A DNA stretch of 64,000 nt from an uncultured Clostridia bacterium (GCA_934254825.1 CAKQMB010000012.1:1-64000); one strand, 5' to 3'. Counted from the stretch's first letter, positions 9,001 to 17,807 are shown. Translations and numbers: made by a program. Notes: generated from the letters alone by a model not told the origin.

Positions 9001-10365
9001 TCGGAAGTCGTGTTGCCGCCGTCGTTTATTCACGGTGACGAGTATGTATTCGGCAAGTACTTCGCAAATTACTATTCCGCGGATTATAAAGCCGAACAGA
9101 TCGCGGCGACGATAACCGTTACGGACGGCAAAGGCAAAACGACGGTAGCCGCGGACGGAAAATATATCCCCGAATACAATGGAGGCAATCCCGCAACGGT
9201 GCAGTTTACGTTCACGTCGAAAGACGGCAAAACCGAAACGGCGACGATGCAGGTTCCCGTGGTTAAGCCTTTGAACGGCAAGGGTTATCTCGAAAAGTTT
9301 TTCGTAACGACCAATGCGGGTATAACGACGGATAGTAAAACGATGGTTTTCACGGCGGAAAATGCCGACGATGCTCTCGGATTTTCGTTCGTCCGTCCTA
9401 TCCACGCCCGTCGGTTGACGTTGCGTTTCGTTGCGGATAATATCGGTAACGGAAATATCGTTGTAACTCTTTCCGATAAATACGACTCCGCAGGTAAGGT
9501 CGAATTCGCTTTCAGAAAGGCGGGCGACAGTTATCTTTGTTCGGTGAACGGCGGCGAAGAGCGCGTCGTAAACCTTGACGGAGACGGATATCTTAAATTA
9601 TATTACGACGCGGAAACCCGTACCGTCGGCGACGGACTTAACGTTGTTTTCGCAACGCTCGATACGAATACGGCCGGCGAGCCGTTCGGCGGATTTACGA
9701 GCGGATACGCATATATGTCCGTTGTTTCCACGGCTCGGTCGGTAGGTATCTGCACGATCAACAACCAGACGATAAACAACGTAAGACTGGATATCGAACG
9801 CCCGTATATTTACGTTGACGGTTCGTTCGAAGGCAGACTTCCGACCGGCGCGACGATTACGATCCCTTCGGCGGACGCATACGATGTGCTTAGCGCCATC
9901 GGAAAAGTCACCGTATCGGTCGTATGTAACGGAAAAGACAATTTGCTCGGCGCAAGCGGCGCAGACAAAGAACAAACCGTTAAACTTACGAAGTACGGCA
10001 GCTACGAGGCGGTCTACCGCGTAGAGGACGCGTCCGGACAGTTTGTCGAGCAGAAATATTACTTCACGGTGTACGACGACGGCAAACCGTCTTTGAGTTT
10101 TGATAAAAAATTGCAGGCGCGCGCCGCGCTCGGCGCAACGCTTACGTTGCCGAAGTACACGGTAAGCGATAACGAGGGTGCGGATAACGTAACCGTACTT
10201 GTGCTTGTATCCCGCCCCGACGGCATGCAGGACGTTGTTACCGACGGCAAGTATACGTTCGGGAATGCGGGATGGTACACGGTGTGTTATTTCGCGATCG
10301 ACCGGAACAACAACTGCGTTTCGTATATGTTTGAAATACAGATCGTAAAGGAGGCTAAGGCATGA
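6082..10365 (+). CDS. Very large secreted Ig-repeat protein, probable glycan-binding surface protein
   Basis: A 1427-residue exported protein. The signal peptide (residues 1 to about 30) has no lipobox and probably ends at GQAAG. I chose the ATG at 6082 because GAAGGAGGT lies just upstream; the open frame begins at 6025 inside the permease gene. Three longer beta-rich modules, near residues 30-250, 530-790 and 1075-1245, alternate with Ig-like repeats ending in phrases such as GTYTITYTARDAFGNE and WYTVCYFAIDRNNN. No LPXTG signal, C-terminal membrane helix or SLH domain is visible, so attachment to the cell is unclear. The long modules resemble concanavalin-like carbohydrate-binding sandwiches in composition only. 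Its coupling to the permeases suggests glycan capture at the surface. No catalytic domain was recognised. Confidence 0.8.
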   Translation: MTKKHLACLALMVTMLFAVCGFVFVGQAAGLDGGQAFGYGDGAVKYKTAQSDPDNSSAGKGLLLYSYDSGATADFGLQQNGTFFAKLKSVKNPYGTKDIAAYSLVFADKSSGKSFSVRIADYTGYSDACVEVGGDRAGIRYFESEWAAPAPYGMTALFNSEGNYTKFSDVNPVEVQFDPAQMTVSVKLDDGAMHCVWDLSREYNDGKQFVHDLPYFGNYTVSVRFDEIAVNGRGDLIVYSFGGYAFDAAKVNRTPSMCVNISANAVVGKTYILPKAEVTDPVDGQLSADDVTVAVYDKSGALVSDDYAFTPEKAGTYYVYYDYDKDGIKQSAFYAFEAVWQSDVKNGLDLQGELAEVSEVGVYCKTYIPAATINSTLSVKGHSVQASVRILHNGKIVDGYNGINGGFYYSFEKTGKYTVEYFTEAFGEEISFAKTVNVSDNVTVVNADDFDEVYRIGSQISVPGAEVYVGGVKTDSEFTVLYPSGKEIKDRNITLDEEGRYVVRYAFSQGGTEQFVEKTFSVNRAYADLFDGGSYGAMTSNNTVKGVKVTLTNNNTISFNKIIDLSKYSFNDKLSDKSKNKPFIRIFAQPHSQGVPDVDSFFVKLTDAHNPDNALVIRMKYVSYFGNGVFIRARSETQSTYVGYCYDFFTTECDVHSAAMHEEGGFQSYFNMSHQFNETNYEDLSLPLYFDYESRQLYSRPAWLTGHDDPAAGYTGNTGKEMPWLVYDFDTTDKVLSAGNKPWQGFTNGEVYISMYAKGISSTADFFVTEIDGKDLSEQYIFDDIAPEIDIRLPEGEIPAAKVGGNYKVFDYVVTDNLSKIVYTNVTVKHSGGKQFAIDKNNCFKPNVNGTYTITYTARDAFGNETVKSVDVEAGRNVPAIELDVDQAEINATYGQTITLPDAVYGGGSGGLNLSVTVTCGGEIMPVNYGRFVANGKGEEYTITYIVTDYVGQSAEKTVTVRAPRSDKPLFDASEVVLPPSFIHGDEYVFGKYFANYYSADYKAEQIAATITVTDGKGKTTVAADGKYIPEYNGGNPATVQFTFTSKDGKTETATMQVPVVKPLNGKGYLEKFFVTTNAGITTDSKTMVFTAENADDALGFSFVRPIHARRLTLRFVADNIGNGNIVVTLSDKYDSAGKVEFAFRKAGDSYLCSVNGGEERVVNLDGDGYLKLYYDAETRTVGDGLNVVFATLDTNTAGEPFGGFTSGYAYMSVVSTARSVGICTINNQTINNVRLDIERPYIYVDGSFEGRLPTGATITIPSADAYDVLSAIGKVTVSVVCNGKDNLLGASGADKEQTVKLTKYGSYEAVYRVEDASGQFVEQKYYFTVYDDGKPSLSFDKKLQARAALGATLTLPKYTVSDNEGADNVTVLVLVSRPDGMQDVVTDGKYTFGNAGWYTVCYFAIDRNNNCVSYMFEIQIVKEAKA

Positions 10366-12338
10366 AAAACAAACTGATCGCCATCGTCTGTTTATTGATA
10401 AGTTGTTTTTTCATTCTGTCGGCTTGTAAGGAGCCGGAAAAAGACAGCGATCCCGTTATACCGGACGTACCGACCGACGAGCATATTCCCGCAACCGGAA
10501 TCAATATCGTCGAAAGCGGCAGAACGGATTATAAAATCGTCGTTCCTGCGGACGTCGATGCCAACGTTTCTTTTGCCGTGAGCGAACTTCAAGGATTTAT
10601 AAAGGAATCGACGGGAGTGGAAATTCCCCTTTCGGTCGGCAGCAACGAAGAGCTTGACGCCGAAGCGAAGGTGATTTCCGTAGGCGATACGAACGTGTTC
10701 GCGACGAGCGGACTTGCGATCACCGACGATATGAAGCTGACGGGATTTTATGTAAAACGTTTTGGGAACACGCTGGTAATGAACGCCAAGGACGGCAACG
10801 GCGTCGTTTCCGCGGTTTACGCCATGCTGTCGGCAACGCTCGATCTGGAAATTTACTCCTATGACGAGTACGCTCTTACAAAAATGACCGAAATGCCTTT
10901 GCTCGATTTCGATATCAAGTACATTCCCGACGTGGACGTGAGAGAATTGCTGATGAAATCGTTGAATTCGCAGTATAAACTGCGTATGGGTTATTACAAC
11001 GCTCTCGGCAAGGGCAAATGGGTTTTGTTCGGACACACCACGACGGGCGCGAGCAGCGGCGATGCAAACGCTTTGCTTCCTTACAGTGTGTACGGCAAAG
11101 AGCATAAAGACTGGTACAATTCCGCAGGCACTCAGCTTTGTTACGCAAACGAGGAAATGAGACAGGAACTCGTGAAACAAGCAAAACGCAAAATAGCCGA
11201 AAGTCCCGACGCAAAGTATCTTATGATCGGTCACGAGGACAATATGGATATGTGTGAGTGTGACGATTGCGTTGCAGAGCGCAATCTGTACGGCGGTTAC
11301 GGCGGACAGGAACTCAATTTCACGAACAAATGCGCGGTCGACCTTAACGCATGGATGGCGGACGCTTATCCCGATCGTACGATGAAGTATGTGTTCTTTG
11401 CTTATCAGACGTCGCAGGAACCGCCTATAAAAACGGAAACGGTCAACGGCAAAACGACGCCCGCAAAGAAAGCCGACGGCGAATTCGTGCCGTATTACGA
11501 CGGTTTCAAAGTCGAAAAAAACGTAATGGTTATGTATTGCCCTATCGATTCCGACTTCCGCAAAGGTTTTTCGGAAACCGAAAACGGAGCGCAGTACGAA
11601 CAGCTTAACGGCTGGGCAAGCCTTTTCCGTCAGGCGGGAGCGACCGATTCTATCATATGCTGGGCGTATTCTCTTGCCGTACGAGACTATTTCATGCCGC
11701 TTAACAACTTCGGCGCGTATAAAACGCAGTATAAGTTTTATATCGACTGCGGCGTAAGTTATGTAATGGATCAGGCTTATTACGATTCCGCGATACCTTG
11801 CTTCGAAGCTTTGCGCATATACACGCAGGCAAAACTTATGTACGACAACAGTCTTGACTATAACGAACTTGCGAAAGACTTTATCGAACATTATTACGGC
11901 GAGGGAGCAGAGGCTTTCAAAAAGTACTACAACTATTTCATTGTTTACTATAAATATCTGGAAAAGACGAAAGGATTAAACGGCAGTATCTGGTACAATA
12001 TCAGCGGTCAGGCAGATTTCTGGCCGACGGAAGTAGTCGACCTTATGATGAGCTATCTCGACGAGGCGATCGCCGCAATCGAGCCGCTTCGCGCAAGCAA
12101 TCCCGCAAGGTTTGCCGTTTTAAACGACAGACTTCGCCGCGAACGCCTTACGCCTATATTCCTTATGTTCCAGCTGCATATCAACGAAGTTCCCGCGGAT
12201 AAAGCGGCGGAGTATCTCTCCGATATGAAAACTTACACGAAGAAGTATGATATCACGGGTTCGGGCGAAAGCCGTTTCGATATGGATACGCTTATCGAAA
12301 AATGGGAAGTCGCTCTCGGTCAGGGAGGCGAACAATGA
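10362..12338 (+). CDS. DUF4838-domain lipoprotein, glycoside-hydrolase-like
   Basis: A 658-residue lipoprotein with lipobox LSAC (Cys near 22). Residues of about 45-165 form an alpha/beta domain of the type that precedes catalytic barrels in GH20 and GH67 enzymes (SVGDTN, GNGVVSAVYAMLS). The rest matches the layout of DUF4838, including HEDNMDMCECDDC near 295-310 and the aromatic WASLFRQ and QAYYDS regions. DUF4838 proteins are found in glycan-use loci, but their reaction is not established to my knowledge. The ATG overlaps the previous stop (ATGA), and GGAGG lies upstream, so it is coupled to the large surface protein. It probably binds or trims the same glycan outside the cell. Confidence 0.78.
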   Translation: MKNKLIAIVCLLISCFFILSACKEPEKDSDPVIPDVPTDEHIPATGINIVESGRTDYKIVVPADVDANVSFAVSELQGFIKESTGVEIPLSVGSNEELDAEAKVISVGDTNVFATSGLAITDDMKLTGFYVKRFGNTLVMNAKDGNGVVSAVYAMLSATLDLEIYSYDEYALTKMTEMPLLDFDIKYIPDVDVRELLMKSLNSQYKLRMGYYNALGKGKWVLFGHTTTGASSGDANALLPYSVYGKEHKDWYNSAGTQLCYANEEMRQELVKQAKRKIAESPDAKYLMIGHEDNMDMCECDDCVAERNLYGGYGGQELNFTNKCAVDLNAWMADAYPDRTMKYVFFAYQTSQEPPIKTETVNGKTTPAKKADGEFVPYYDGFKVEKNVMVMYCPIDSDFRKGFSETENGAQYEQLNGWASLFRQAGATDSIICWAYSLAVRDYFMPLNNFGAYKTQYKFYIDCGVSYVMDQAYYDSAIPCFEALRIYTQAKLMYDNSLDYNELAKDFIEHYYGEGAEAFKKYYNYFIVYYKYLEKTKGLNGSIWYNISGQADFWPTEVVDLMMSYLDEAIAAIEPLRASNPARFAVLNDRLRRERLTPIFLMFQLHINEVPADKAAEYLSDMKTYTKKYDITGSGESRFDMDTLIEKWEVALGQGGEQ

Positions 12339-13699
12339 GAAAATTTTATAGAATAATATCCGCGTTGCTTGCGATCATGGCGTTTACGGCGTTGACTTGT
12401 TGTAAGAGCAAAACGCCCGAAAGCGAGAGTTCTTCGGACTCTGCGAAAACGCAGATCTCCTTAACTCTCGACAAAACGGAATTAACCGTAGTCGAGGACG
12501 AGTTCGCTCAGCTTACGGCGACGTCGAGCGATCCCGACAAAAAGGTGACTTTCACCGTTGATAACGGAAAAATCGCGGCAGTGTCGTCGAGCGGACGGGT
12601 GATAGGCAAAAACGTCGGTGAGGCGATTATTACCGCGTCGTGCGGCGGAGTAAGCAAAACCTGCAAAGTTACGGTAATCGCGGCAAAGTCGAACGGAAAA
12701 ACCGTCACCGCGGAGAACGAAACTTTGCGCCTTTCGAAAAAGACGAACGCCGCCGCGGAGATAAAAGCGACGCTTACGGAAAACGGAGAAAAGAAACAGA
12801 ATGCGACGTTTTCTTATAAAAGTCTCGACGAAACGATTGCGACGGTGGACGAAAACGGAACGGTTACTCCGATAAACGTCGGCAGTACGGCTGTCGTTGC
12901 GGAAAGCGAGGGCGCGAAAACGACGGTATCCGTGGAAGTTTACACGATAACGATGTCCTCGACCGACGACTGGATCGCGATGCTTAAATGCGGAAACGAC
13001 GTAAACGCAAGGTTTTATCTGTCGAACGACCTCGATTTCACGGGCGTGAACTACCGCACTTACAGCAGTTGGCAAGCCTCGGAAAACGACTTGATTTTTA
13101 TGGGTGAAGTTGACGGCGGCGGACATACCGTCGACAACATAACGTATGATCCGACCTATCCCGAACAATCGGTTTTCGGCGATGCGGAAGGCGTAAATAT
13201 TCACGATCTTGCCGTTAAAAACGTAACGTTCAACGCGAAAGCTCAGCAGGGATTGTTTAAAGACGTAAAACATATCGTCAGAGACAACGCGGTCGTTGCC
13301 GCCTCTTATATAACGAACGTGATCTGCGATTTCGTTTATTCGAGCGCGGTTGCCGCCGAAATCTGCGGCGTGTCGGGTAAAGTATACGGACTGAATATGA
13401 CGAACGTGTTTATCAATATGCGTTTTTCGGACGGCGGAACGTTCGATCCCGCGAAGCATTACGCGATAAGCGACGAGTATTATATCTGGTACACGCCGAA
13501 TTCGTTCGGAAACGTGGTGGTCTGCGCAAATGGCGGCTCGGTCAATCCGCAGGGGCAGTTGTTGTTCAACTCGCTCAATATCGTTTCCGACACCTACTTT
13601 GTGTGCGACAGTATCGTCGAAGCCACATACCGGGCTTTCAATATGTTCGACAGAAACGTGTTTGACGTTACGCCCGGCGTTGTGCCGAATTTTAAATAA
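12335..13699 (+). CDS. Lipoprotein with BIG2 repeats and a beta-helix-like region
   Basis: A 454-residue exported protein starting at the ATG that overlaps the previous stop (ATGA) with GGAGG just upstream; the longer frame to 12302 lies inside the preceding gene. The signal peptide ends in ALTCC, a slightly unusual lipobox. Two BIG2-like domains follow, near residues 37-120 and 125-205, with the typical GKIAAVSSSGRVIGKNVGEA and VDENGTVTPINVGS turns. Residues of about 205-400 contain FYLSNDLDFTG and GHTVDNITYD, resembling GLUG-like right-handed beta-helix modules. No enzyme motif is recognised. It is likely a surface adhesin or glycan-binding component of the operon. Confidence 0.72.
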   Translation: MRKFYRIISALLAIMAFTALTCCKSKTPESESSSDSAKTQISLTLDKTELTVVEDEFAQLTATSSDPDKKVTFTVDNGKIAAVSSSGRVIGKNVGEAIITASCGGVSKTCKVTVIAAKSNGKTVTAENETLRLSKKTNAAAEIKATLTENGEKKQNATFSYKSLDETIATVDENGTVTPINVGSTAVVAESEGAKTTVSVEVYTITMSSTDDWIAMLKCGNDVNARFYLSNDLDFTGVNYRTYSSWQASENDLIFMGEVDGGGHTVDNITYDPTYPEQSVFGDAEGVNIHDLAVKNVTFNAKAQQGLFKDVKHIVRDNAVVAASYITNVICDFVYSSAVAAEICGVSGKVYGLNMTNVFINMRFSDGGTFDPAKHYAISDEYYIWYTPNSFGNVVVCANGGSVNPQGQLLFNSLNIVSDTYFVCDSIVEATYRAFNMFDRNVFDVTPGVVPNFK

Positions 13700-13768
13700 T
13701 CATCAACGGAAAATAATTTTGATAATATTAAACGGAAAAAATCCGTTAAAAATATTGAGGAGGAAAAA

Positions 13769-16573
13769 ATGAAAAAGCAACTGACATTAGTCGTATTGAT
13801 GCTGTGCTTTATGTTGAGTTTTGCCGTCGCTTGCGGAAATGCAAACGTCAAAAAAACTTATAACGTAACTTACAGCTGCGACACAGACGGAGCGATCTCC
13901 GACGAAGCGTTTACCTACACGGAAGGGGCGGACAAGATCGAAATCCCCGTCACGCTTAAAGAGGGATATTCCCGAAGCAACCTTACGGTGACCTACACTA
14001 TGGGCGGAGAAACGAAAAACGCAACGCTTGCCGAAGGTAAATTTACGGTTGAATTGCCCGACGGCGATATTGCCGTAAGCGTGACCGGCGCGAAACTCAA
14101 CGAATATAAAGTCGATTTCGTCGTGGGTACGGAAGTTAAATATACGCTCAGCGTTAAGCACGGCGAATCTCTCACCGTTCCTCAGCTCAACTCCGCGAAA
14201 GCGGCGGTTGTCGGAACCGACGGAGAAAACGAATTCGTTAAGTGGACTGAAAACACCGACAATATAATTACGGCAGATACGGTTATTCACGCCGAGATTC
14301 GTCGCGTTGTGTTCGAAGTCCGTTTCAGACTCGGCGGCGAAATCGTGCATACCGTAAAGGTAAGAGAAGGACAGAAACTTACTGCCGAACAGCTTACCGA
14401 AGCCGAAGAACAGGTTAAGACTGCTATCGATTCCGGTCACCGTTTCGACGGCTGGCAGACGGCAACCGACGCGGAGATAACCGCCGATACCGAAATCGTC
14501 GCGAAAACAAGAGAGTTGAACAAATATCAGGTGCGTATAAAAGAAAATATCGAAGGCGCGCTTAACAAAACGGAAGTGGAAACCGACGAGGCGGCGGAAG
14601 ACGAATCGTTCGGTTTCAGCCTTGAATTCACCGCGGCTTACACGAAATCCGCAGGTAAAGTCACCGTAACTTACGCGATAGACGGCGGCGAAGCTCAAAC
14701 GCTTACTATGGAAGACGGCGTTTATACCATTGCGAAAGTAACGGGCAACGTAGTTATCGAAGTCACAGGTATCGAAATCAATAAATACACCGTAAAATTC
14801 GCAAACGGAGAAGAAACCAAGTCCGAAATCACCGTCACTCACGGCGACAGAATAGCCGAAGAGCAGCTTACGACGGCTCTGGCGACGATCGCGAACGAAA
14901 ATCAGGAAGCCTGGGGCTGGAAGGACGATACGGAAGCGGAAATCACCGCCGACACGACGATACACGCAGTTATCGCAAACGCGATTTCCACCAAGGAACA
15001 AATGCTTGCGATCGAGCAGGAAGGTAATTATTTCCTCACCGAAAATATCGATATGGGCGACGAACTTGCCGTTGTCTGGGGTAACGTCGTATGGACGGCG
15101 GATCCCGAAACTTGCGGCGACCCTGAAAACGGCGAATATCGCGGAATTTTAGACGGCAGAGGTAAAACCCTTACTTACACGCATACAAGCGAAGTGCCTT
15201 ACGATATGGGATTGTTGTTCTATCGTCTGAAAGGAACGGTAAAAAATCTTAAAATCAACGCTACGCTTAACAACAATTTCAACGCAAACTGCAATACTTT
15301 GGGCGTTGTTACAATGCAGCTTGCCGACGGAACTATCAAGGACGTGGAAGTAACTCTTAACGCCGCAGGTATGCAAAATCAGCCCAATGTTGGCGTAGGC
15401 GCGATATGCAGTAACTTCTTCGGCGGTACGATCGACAACTGCACGGTAAATTTCGCCGCGTTGCCGACTTACAACTTTGCAAACGACAAAGTCGCTCCCG
15501 TTTCGTCCGTTAAGAGTTGGGAAAAACCCGAAGGCGGCGAGCGCGTTAAGGTTTTAAGCGGACTTTCCGTTCGTTTGCCCGAAAACGTTCAGCCTGTCAC
15601 CGCATACCTGACGTATCTTACAATGGATGAGATGAAAGGCGATTACGAACCCGAAATCGCTGCCGTCGAACCTTCGTTCGAACTCGATAAGGACAACGAA
15701 ATCCTTTGGGAATCCACCGATTACAAAAAGGCGATCGCGGCGAGTACCGAAGAACAGTCTGCCGCCCCGCGCGGATTCGAAAAGGTTTATAAGTCCGACA
15801 ATACTTATGAAGACAAAGATCAGAAAAAAGCATTTATCGTCGACGAAAAACTCGACCGTTATATAAAAGTCGCGTTTGCCTTAAAAACGGATAATCGTCA
15901 GCTGTGCGACAGCGGGTGGGGCAATCCTCTCGACAAAGAAACCTGGTATGTGTTCTATGCCGTAAAGACCGAAGGAAAGTGGACTTTAACCGTTCACGAA
16001 AAAACGATAAACGGCGCGGTCAAGTTTACCTATGCCGACCTTGCGGTCTCGTCTCTGGCGGATTTGTATCTCTATTATAACTGGGGCGGCGATCCTACGC
16101 ATATCTGGGCAACGGAAATAAGATACGTCGTCGATCCCGATTATGTGGAAATGGTCGAAACGCAGTTGACCGACGCTACGTTGACTGACGGAACGTTGTC
16201 CGAAACGCTTTCGGCAGACGGTTATAGCGCGGTTTATACAAGAGAGTCTTTCTCATGGTCTGCGTGGAACGCAATCGATATTTCCGAGTATGCTTACGTA
16301 ACTTTCAAGACCGATTACAGAGGATGGTATCTCCCGAATCCGTCGTGGGCTGACGCGTTTGACTGCTCGACTTGGGTTGAGTGGAAGTTGACGAACAACA
16401 ACGATGGCACATGGTTAATAACTTTCACTCATGACGGAATAAGTATAGACCATGTAAATACTTTTAGCGGAACTAAACTTAACGACGTTTTGAATATAAT
16501 CTTTTTGAGTCCCAAAGATGGGGCGTCGAAGGCTTTTGCCGTAACGAATCTTAACGGTTATAAAGCGAAGTGA
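13769..16573 (+). CDS. Lipoprotein with InlB-like beta repeats
   Basis: A 934-residue lipoprotein (lipobox VAC, Cys near 22) with GAGGAGG before the ATG. From about residue 28 to 410 it carries tandem InlB-like (Listeria-Bacteroides) repeats of two alternating kinds: a YTMGGE or YAIDGGE type ending in VSVTG or IEVTG, and a W-containing type ending in ADTVIHAEI, ADTEIVAK or ADTTIHAVI. A central region with ENIDMGDEL and LDGRGKTLTYTH resembles the GLUG or beta-helix segment of the neighbouring lipoprotein. The C-terminal third has two sandwich-like modules rich in Trp, such as GNPLDKETWYVFYAVK. No catalytic signature is seen. It is the last gene of the operon, before a strong hairpin at 16596. 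Confidence 0.75.
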   Translation: MKKQLTLVVLMLCFMLSFAVACGNANVKKTYNVTYSCDTDGAISDEAFTYTEGADKIEIPVTLKEGYSRSNLTVTYTMGGETKNATLAEGKFTVELPDGDIAVSVTGAKLNEYKVDFVVGTEVKYTLSVKHGESLTVPQLNSAKAAVVGTDGENEFVKWTENTDNIITADTVIHAEIRRVVFEVRFRLGGEIVHTVKVREGQKLTAEQLTEAEEQVKTAIDSGHRFDGWQTATDAEITADTEIVAKTRELNKYQVRIKENIEGALNKTEVETDEAAEDESFGFSLEFTAAYTKSAGKVTVTYAIDGGEAQTLTMEDGVYTIAKVTGNVVIEVTGIEINKYTVKFANGEETKSEITVTHGDRIAEEQLTTALATIANENQEAWGWKDDTEAEITADTTIHAVIANAISTKEQMLAIEQEGNYFLTENIDMGDELAVVWGNVVWTADPETCGDPENGEYRGILDGRGKTLTYTHTSEVPYDMGLLFYRLKGTVKNLKINATLNNNFNANCNTLGVVTMQLADGTIKDVEVTLNAAGMQNQPNVGVGAICSNFFGGTIDNCTVNFAALPTYNFANDKVAPVSSVKSWEKPEGGERVKVLSGLSVRLPENVQPVTAYLTYLTMDEMKGDYEPEIAAVEPSFELDKDNEILWESTDYKKAIAASTEEQSAAPRGFEKVYKSDNTYEDKDQKKAFIVDEKLDRYIKVAFALKTDNRQLCDSGWGNPLDKETWYVFYAVKTEGKWTLTVHEKTINGAVKFTYADLAVSSLADLYLYYNWGGDPTHIWATEIRYVVDPDYVEMVETQLTDATLTDGTLSETLSADGYSAVYTRESFSWSAWNAIDISEYAYVTFKTDYRGWYLPNPSWADAFDCSTWVEWKLTNNNDGTWLITFTHDGISIDHVNTFSGTKLNDVLNIIFLSPKDGASKAFAVTNLNGYKAK

Positions 16574-16595
16574 TAGTATTATAGCAATCAATCTC

Positions 16596-16637
16596 TTTTT
16601 ACGGGTGTTGGAGATTTGTCTCCAACACCCGTAAAAA
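16596..16637. terminator. 19-bp perfect hairpin terminator
   Basis: Left arm 16596-16614, loop TTTG, right arm 16619-16637, all 19 pairs perfect, with A/T runs on both sides. It closes the operon that ends at 16573. Confidence 0.88.
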
Positions 16638-16707
16638 ATTTTAACGAAACAAACGGAAAGAATTCCGAAAAAAAGAGAAAAGATGAACGAAAAAGAGAGA
16701 GAGAAGA

Positions 16708-16755
16708 GGCGAGAATTTCGCCCCTACGGGGTTGTGTTTGCTTCGCAAACACAAC
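16708..16755. repeat. REP-like cluster of three small stem-loops
   Basis: Three overlapping inverted repeats: GGCGA/TCGCC (16708-16722), CCCC/GGGG around TAC (16721-16731), and GTTGTGTTTGC/GCAAACACAAC around TTC (16731-16755). The CGCCCCTACGGGG core resembles short palindromic repeats scattered in many Firmicutes genomes. Only one copy was noticed in this window. Confidence 0.5.
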
Positions 16756-16860
16756 AACTACTTAAAGGCAACAATTGAAATCGTAAAGTTTGGAAGTTCG
16801 GACGTACTTACTACGTCGGACGACGACAAAGACGGCGGCGAAAAAGATTTCTTCGATTGA
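16732..16860 (+). pseudogene. Possible small acidic peptide gene or remnant
   Basis: A frame ending at TGA 16858-16860 encodes NNYLKATIEIVKFGSSDV followed by an acidic tail rich in Asp and Gly. It has no ATG; TTG codons at 16732 and 16738 lie inside the REP-like hairpins and lack a ribosome site. An overlapping frame starts at ATG 16683 and ends at 16774. The repeat may have replaced the true start of a small gene. The general look (YLKATIEIVKF then D-V-L-T-T-S) recalls short uncharacterised peptides common in Clostridia. I cannot assign a function. Confidence 0.3.
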
Positions 16861-16892
16861 GAGAGGGGTTGGACAATGAGAAATATTAGGCT

Positions 16893-16903
16893 ATAAGTCG
16901 ATT
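16893..16903 (-). repeat. Dispersed motif AATCGACTTAT, exact copy
   Basis: Minus-strand exact copy in the spacer upstream of the SGNH hydrolase. It directly follows a tiny frame (MRNIRL) that starts at ATG 16876 behind GAGGGG and stops within the motif. Confidence 0.6.
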
Positions 16904-16905
16904 AA

Positions 16906-17004
16906 GTCGGAAAATTCTGCGGAATAGACAGATTTGCCGAGGGCAACGCATATACTACGGACGGTAAATACGACAATTCGGGCAAGATAGAGGAGTTGAA
17001 TTAG
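16906..17004 (+). pseudogene. Short protein-like fragment without a start codon
   Basis: A 32-codon frame ending at TAG 17002-17004 reads GIDRFAEGNAYTTDGKYDNS and ends in KIEELN. It is bounded upstream by a stop at 16903-16905 and has no start codon or ribosome site. Composition is protein-like, so it may be the tail of a decayed gene. The evidence is weak. With the preceding peptide fragment and hairpins, this accounts for the 16574-17012 spacer. Confidence 0.25.
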
Positions 17005-17012
17005 GTTAAATA

Positions 17013-17648
17013 ATGAAGATATTGTTTTTGGGTGACAGCATAACCGCAGGCGCGGGAGTGAATACGAAAGAAGAAATGTTTACGACGCTCGTCGGGAAGT
17101 CGATGAATGCCGAAGTCGTGAACTACGGGGTCGGCGGTACGAGAATCGCAAGGAATTCCACGCCGTCGGAAGACCCTTCTTATGATAACGATTTTCTGCG
17201 AAGAGCGGAGAATATGGATAAAAACGCCGACTTTGTAATCGTGTTCGGAGGAACGAACGATTATGGTCACGGCGACGCGCCGATAGGCGACATTTCGGAC
17301 GAAACGCCGTATACTTTTTGCGGTGCGGTCAATCTGCTGTCAAGCTATCTCGTCGATAATTACGGGAAAGACAACGTTTGTTTTATTCTGCCGTTGCATC
17401 GCAGAAACGAGGATAATCCGTTCGGCGAAGGCAACAAAAAGATAAAGAGCGGAACCTTATCGGACTACGTTGCCGCCGAAATAAGCGTTCTCGAAAGTAA
17501 CGGAGTAAAATATTTCGATATAAGGAGCGATTTTCCGCCCGAAGAACTCGACGAACTGACTATCGACGGCGTACATCCGAACGCTGAGGGACATAAAATA
17601 ATAGCCGAAAGAATATGCGGATATTTGAGTAAATCGTTTTTTCTATAA
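17013..17648 (+). CDS. SGNH/GDSL family hydrolase
   Basis: A 211-residue protein with no signal peptide. It has the family blocks: GDSITAG near residues 7-13 (catalytic Ser9), GVGGTR near 39-44, GGTNDYG near 74-80 (oxyanion Asn), and DGVHPNAEGH near 188-197 with the Asp-His pair. SGNH enzymes are esterases, often removing acetyl groups from sugars, which would fit the surrounding glycan loci. An AGAGGAG lies about 17 bases upstream and no closer site is clear. A hairpin terminator follows directly. It is monocistronic between a decayed spacer and a convergent AraC gene. Confidence 0.88.
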   Translation: MKILFLGDSITAGAGVNTKEEMFTTLVGKSMNAEVVNYGVGGTRIARNSTPSEDPSYDNDFLRRAENMDKNADFVIVFGGTNDYGHGDAPIGDISDETPYTFCGAVNLLSSYLVDNYGKDNVCFILPLHRRNEDNPFGEGNKKIKSGTLSDYVAAEISVLESNGVKYFDIRSDFPPEELDELTIDGVHPNAEGHKIIAERICGYLSKSFFL

Positions 17649-17653
17649 AAAAT

Positions 17654-17688
17654 AAAGACCTTTCGACTGTCGTCGTCAGGTCTTTTAT
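17654..17688 (+). terminator. Terminator after the SGNH hydrolase
   Basis: AAAGACCT (17654-17661) pairs with AGGTCTTT (17678-17685), followed by T-rich sequence. Confidence 0.7.
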
Positions 17689-17796
17689 TATCGGAATAAT
17701 TTAAGTATATCAAACCTCTGAAATTTGAAGATATAAGCGGCGAAACGAACTTATCGTAAAGGTAAATCGTTTCGCCGTGTTTATAAAAGTCGGTCA

Positions 17797-17807
17797 ATAA
17801 GTCGATT
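17797..17807 (-). repeat. Dispersed motif AATCGACTTAT, exact copy
   Basis: Minus-strand exact copy, just beyond the 3' end of the AraC gene at 17828, with the extended match GATAATCGACTTATTGACCG. Confidence 0.6.

Noticed and set aside
16683..16779. Frame from ATG 16683 (MNEKEREKRREF...)
   Set aside because: It runs through a purine-rich tract and the REP-like hairpins, has no clear ribosome site and is out of frame with the more protein-like peptide behind it.
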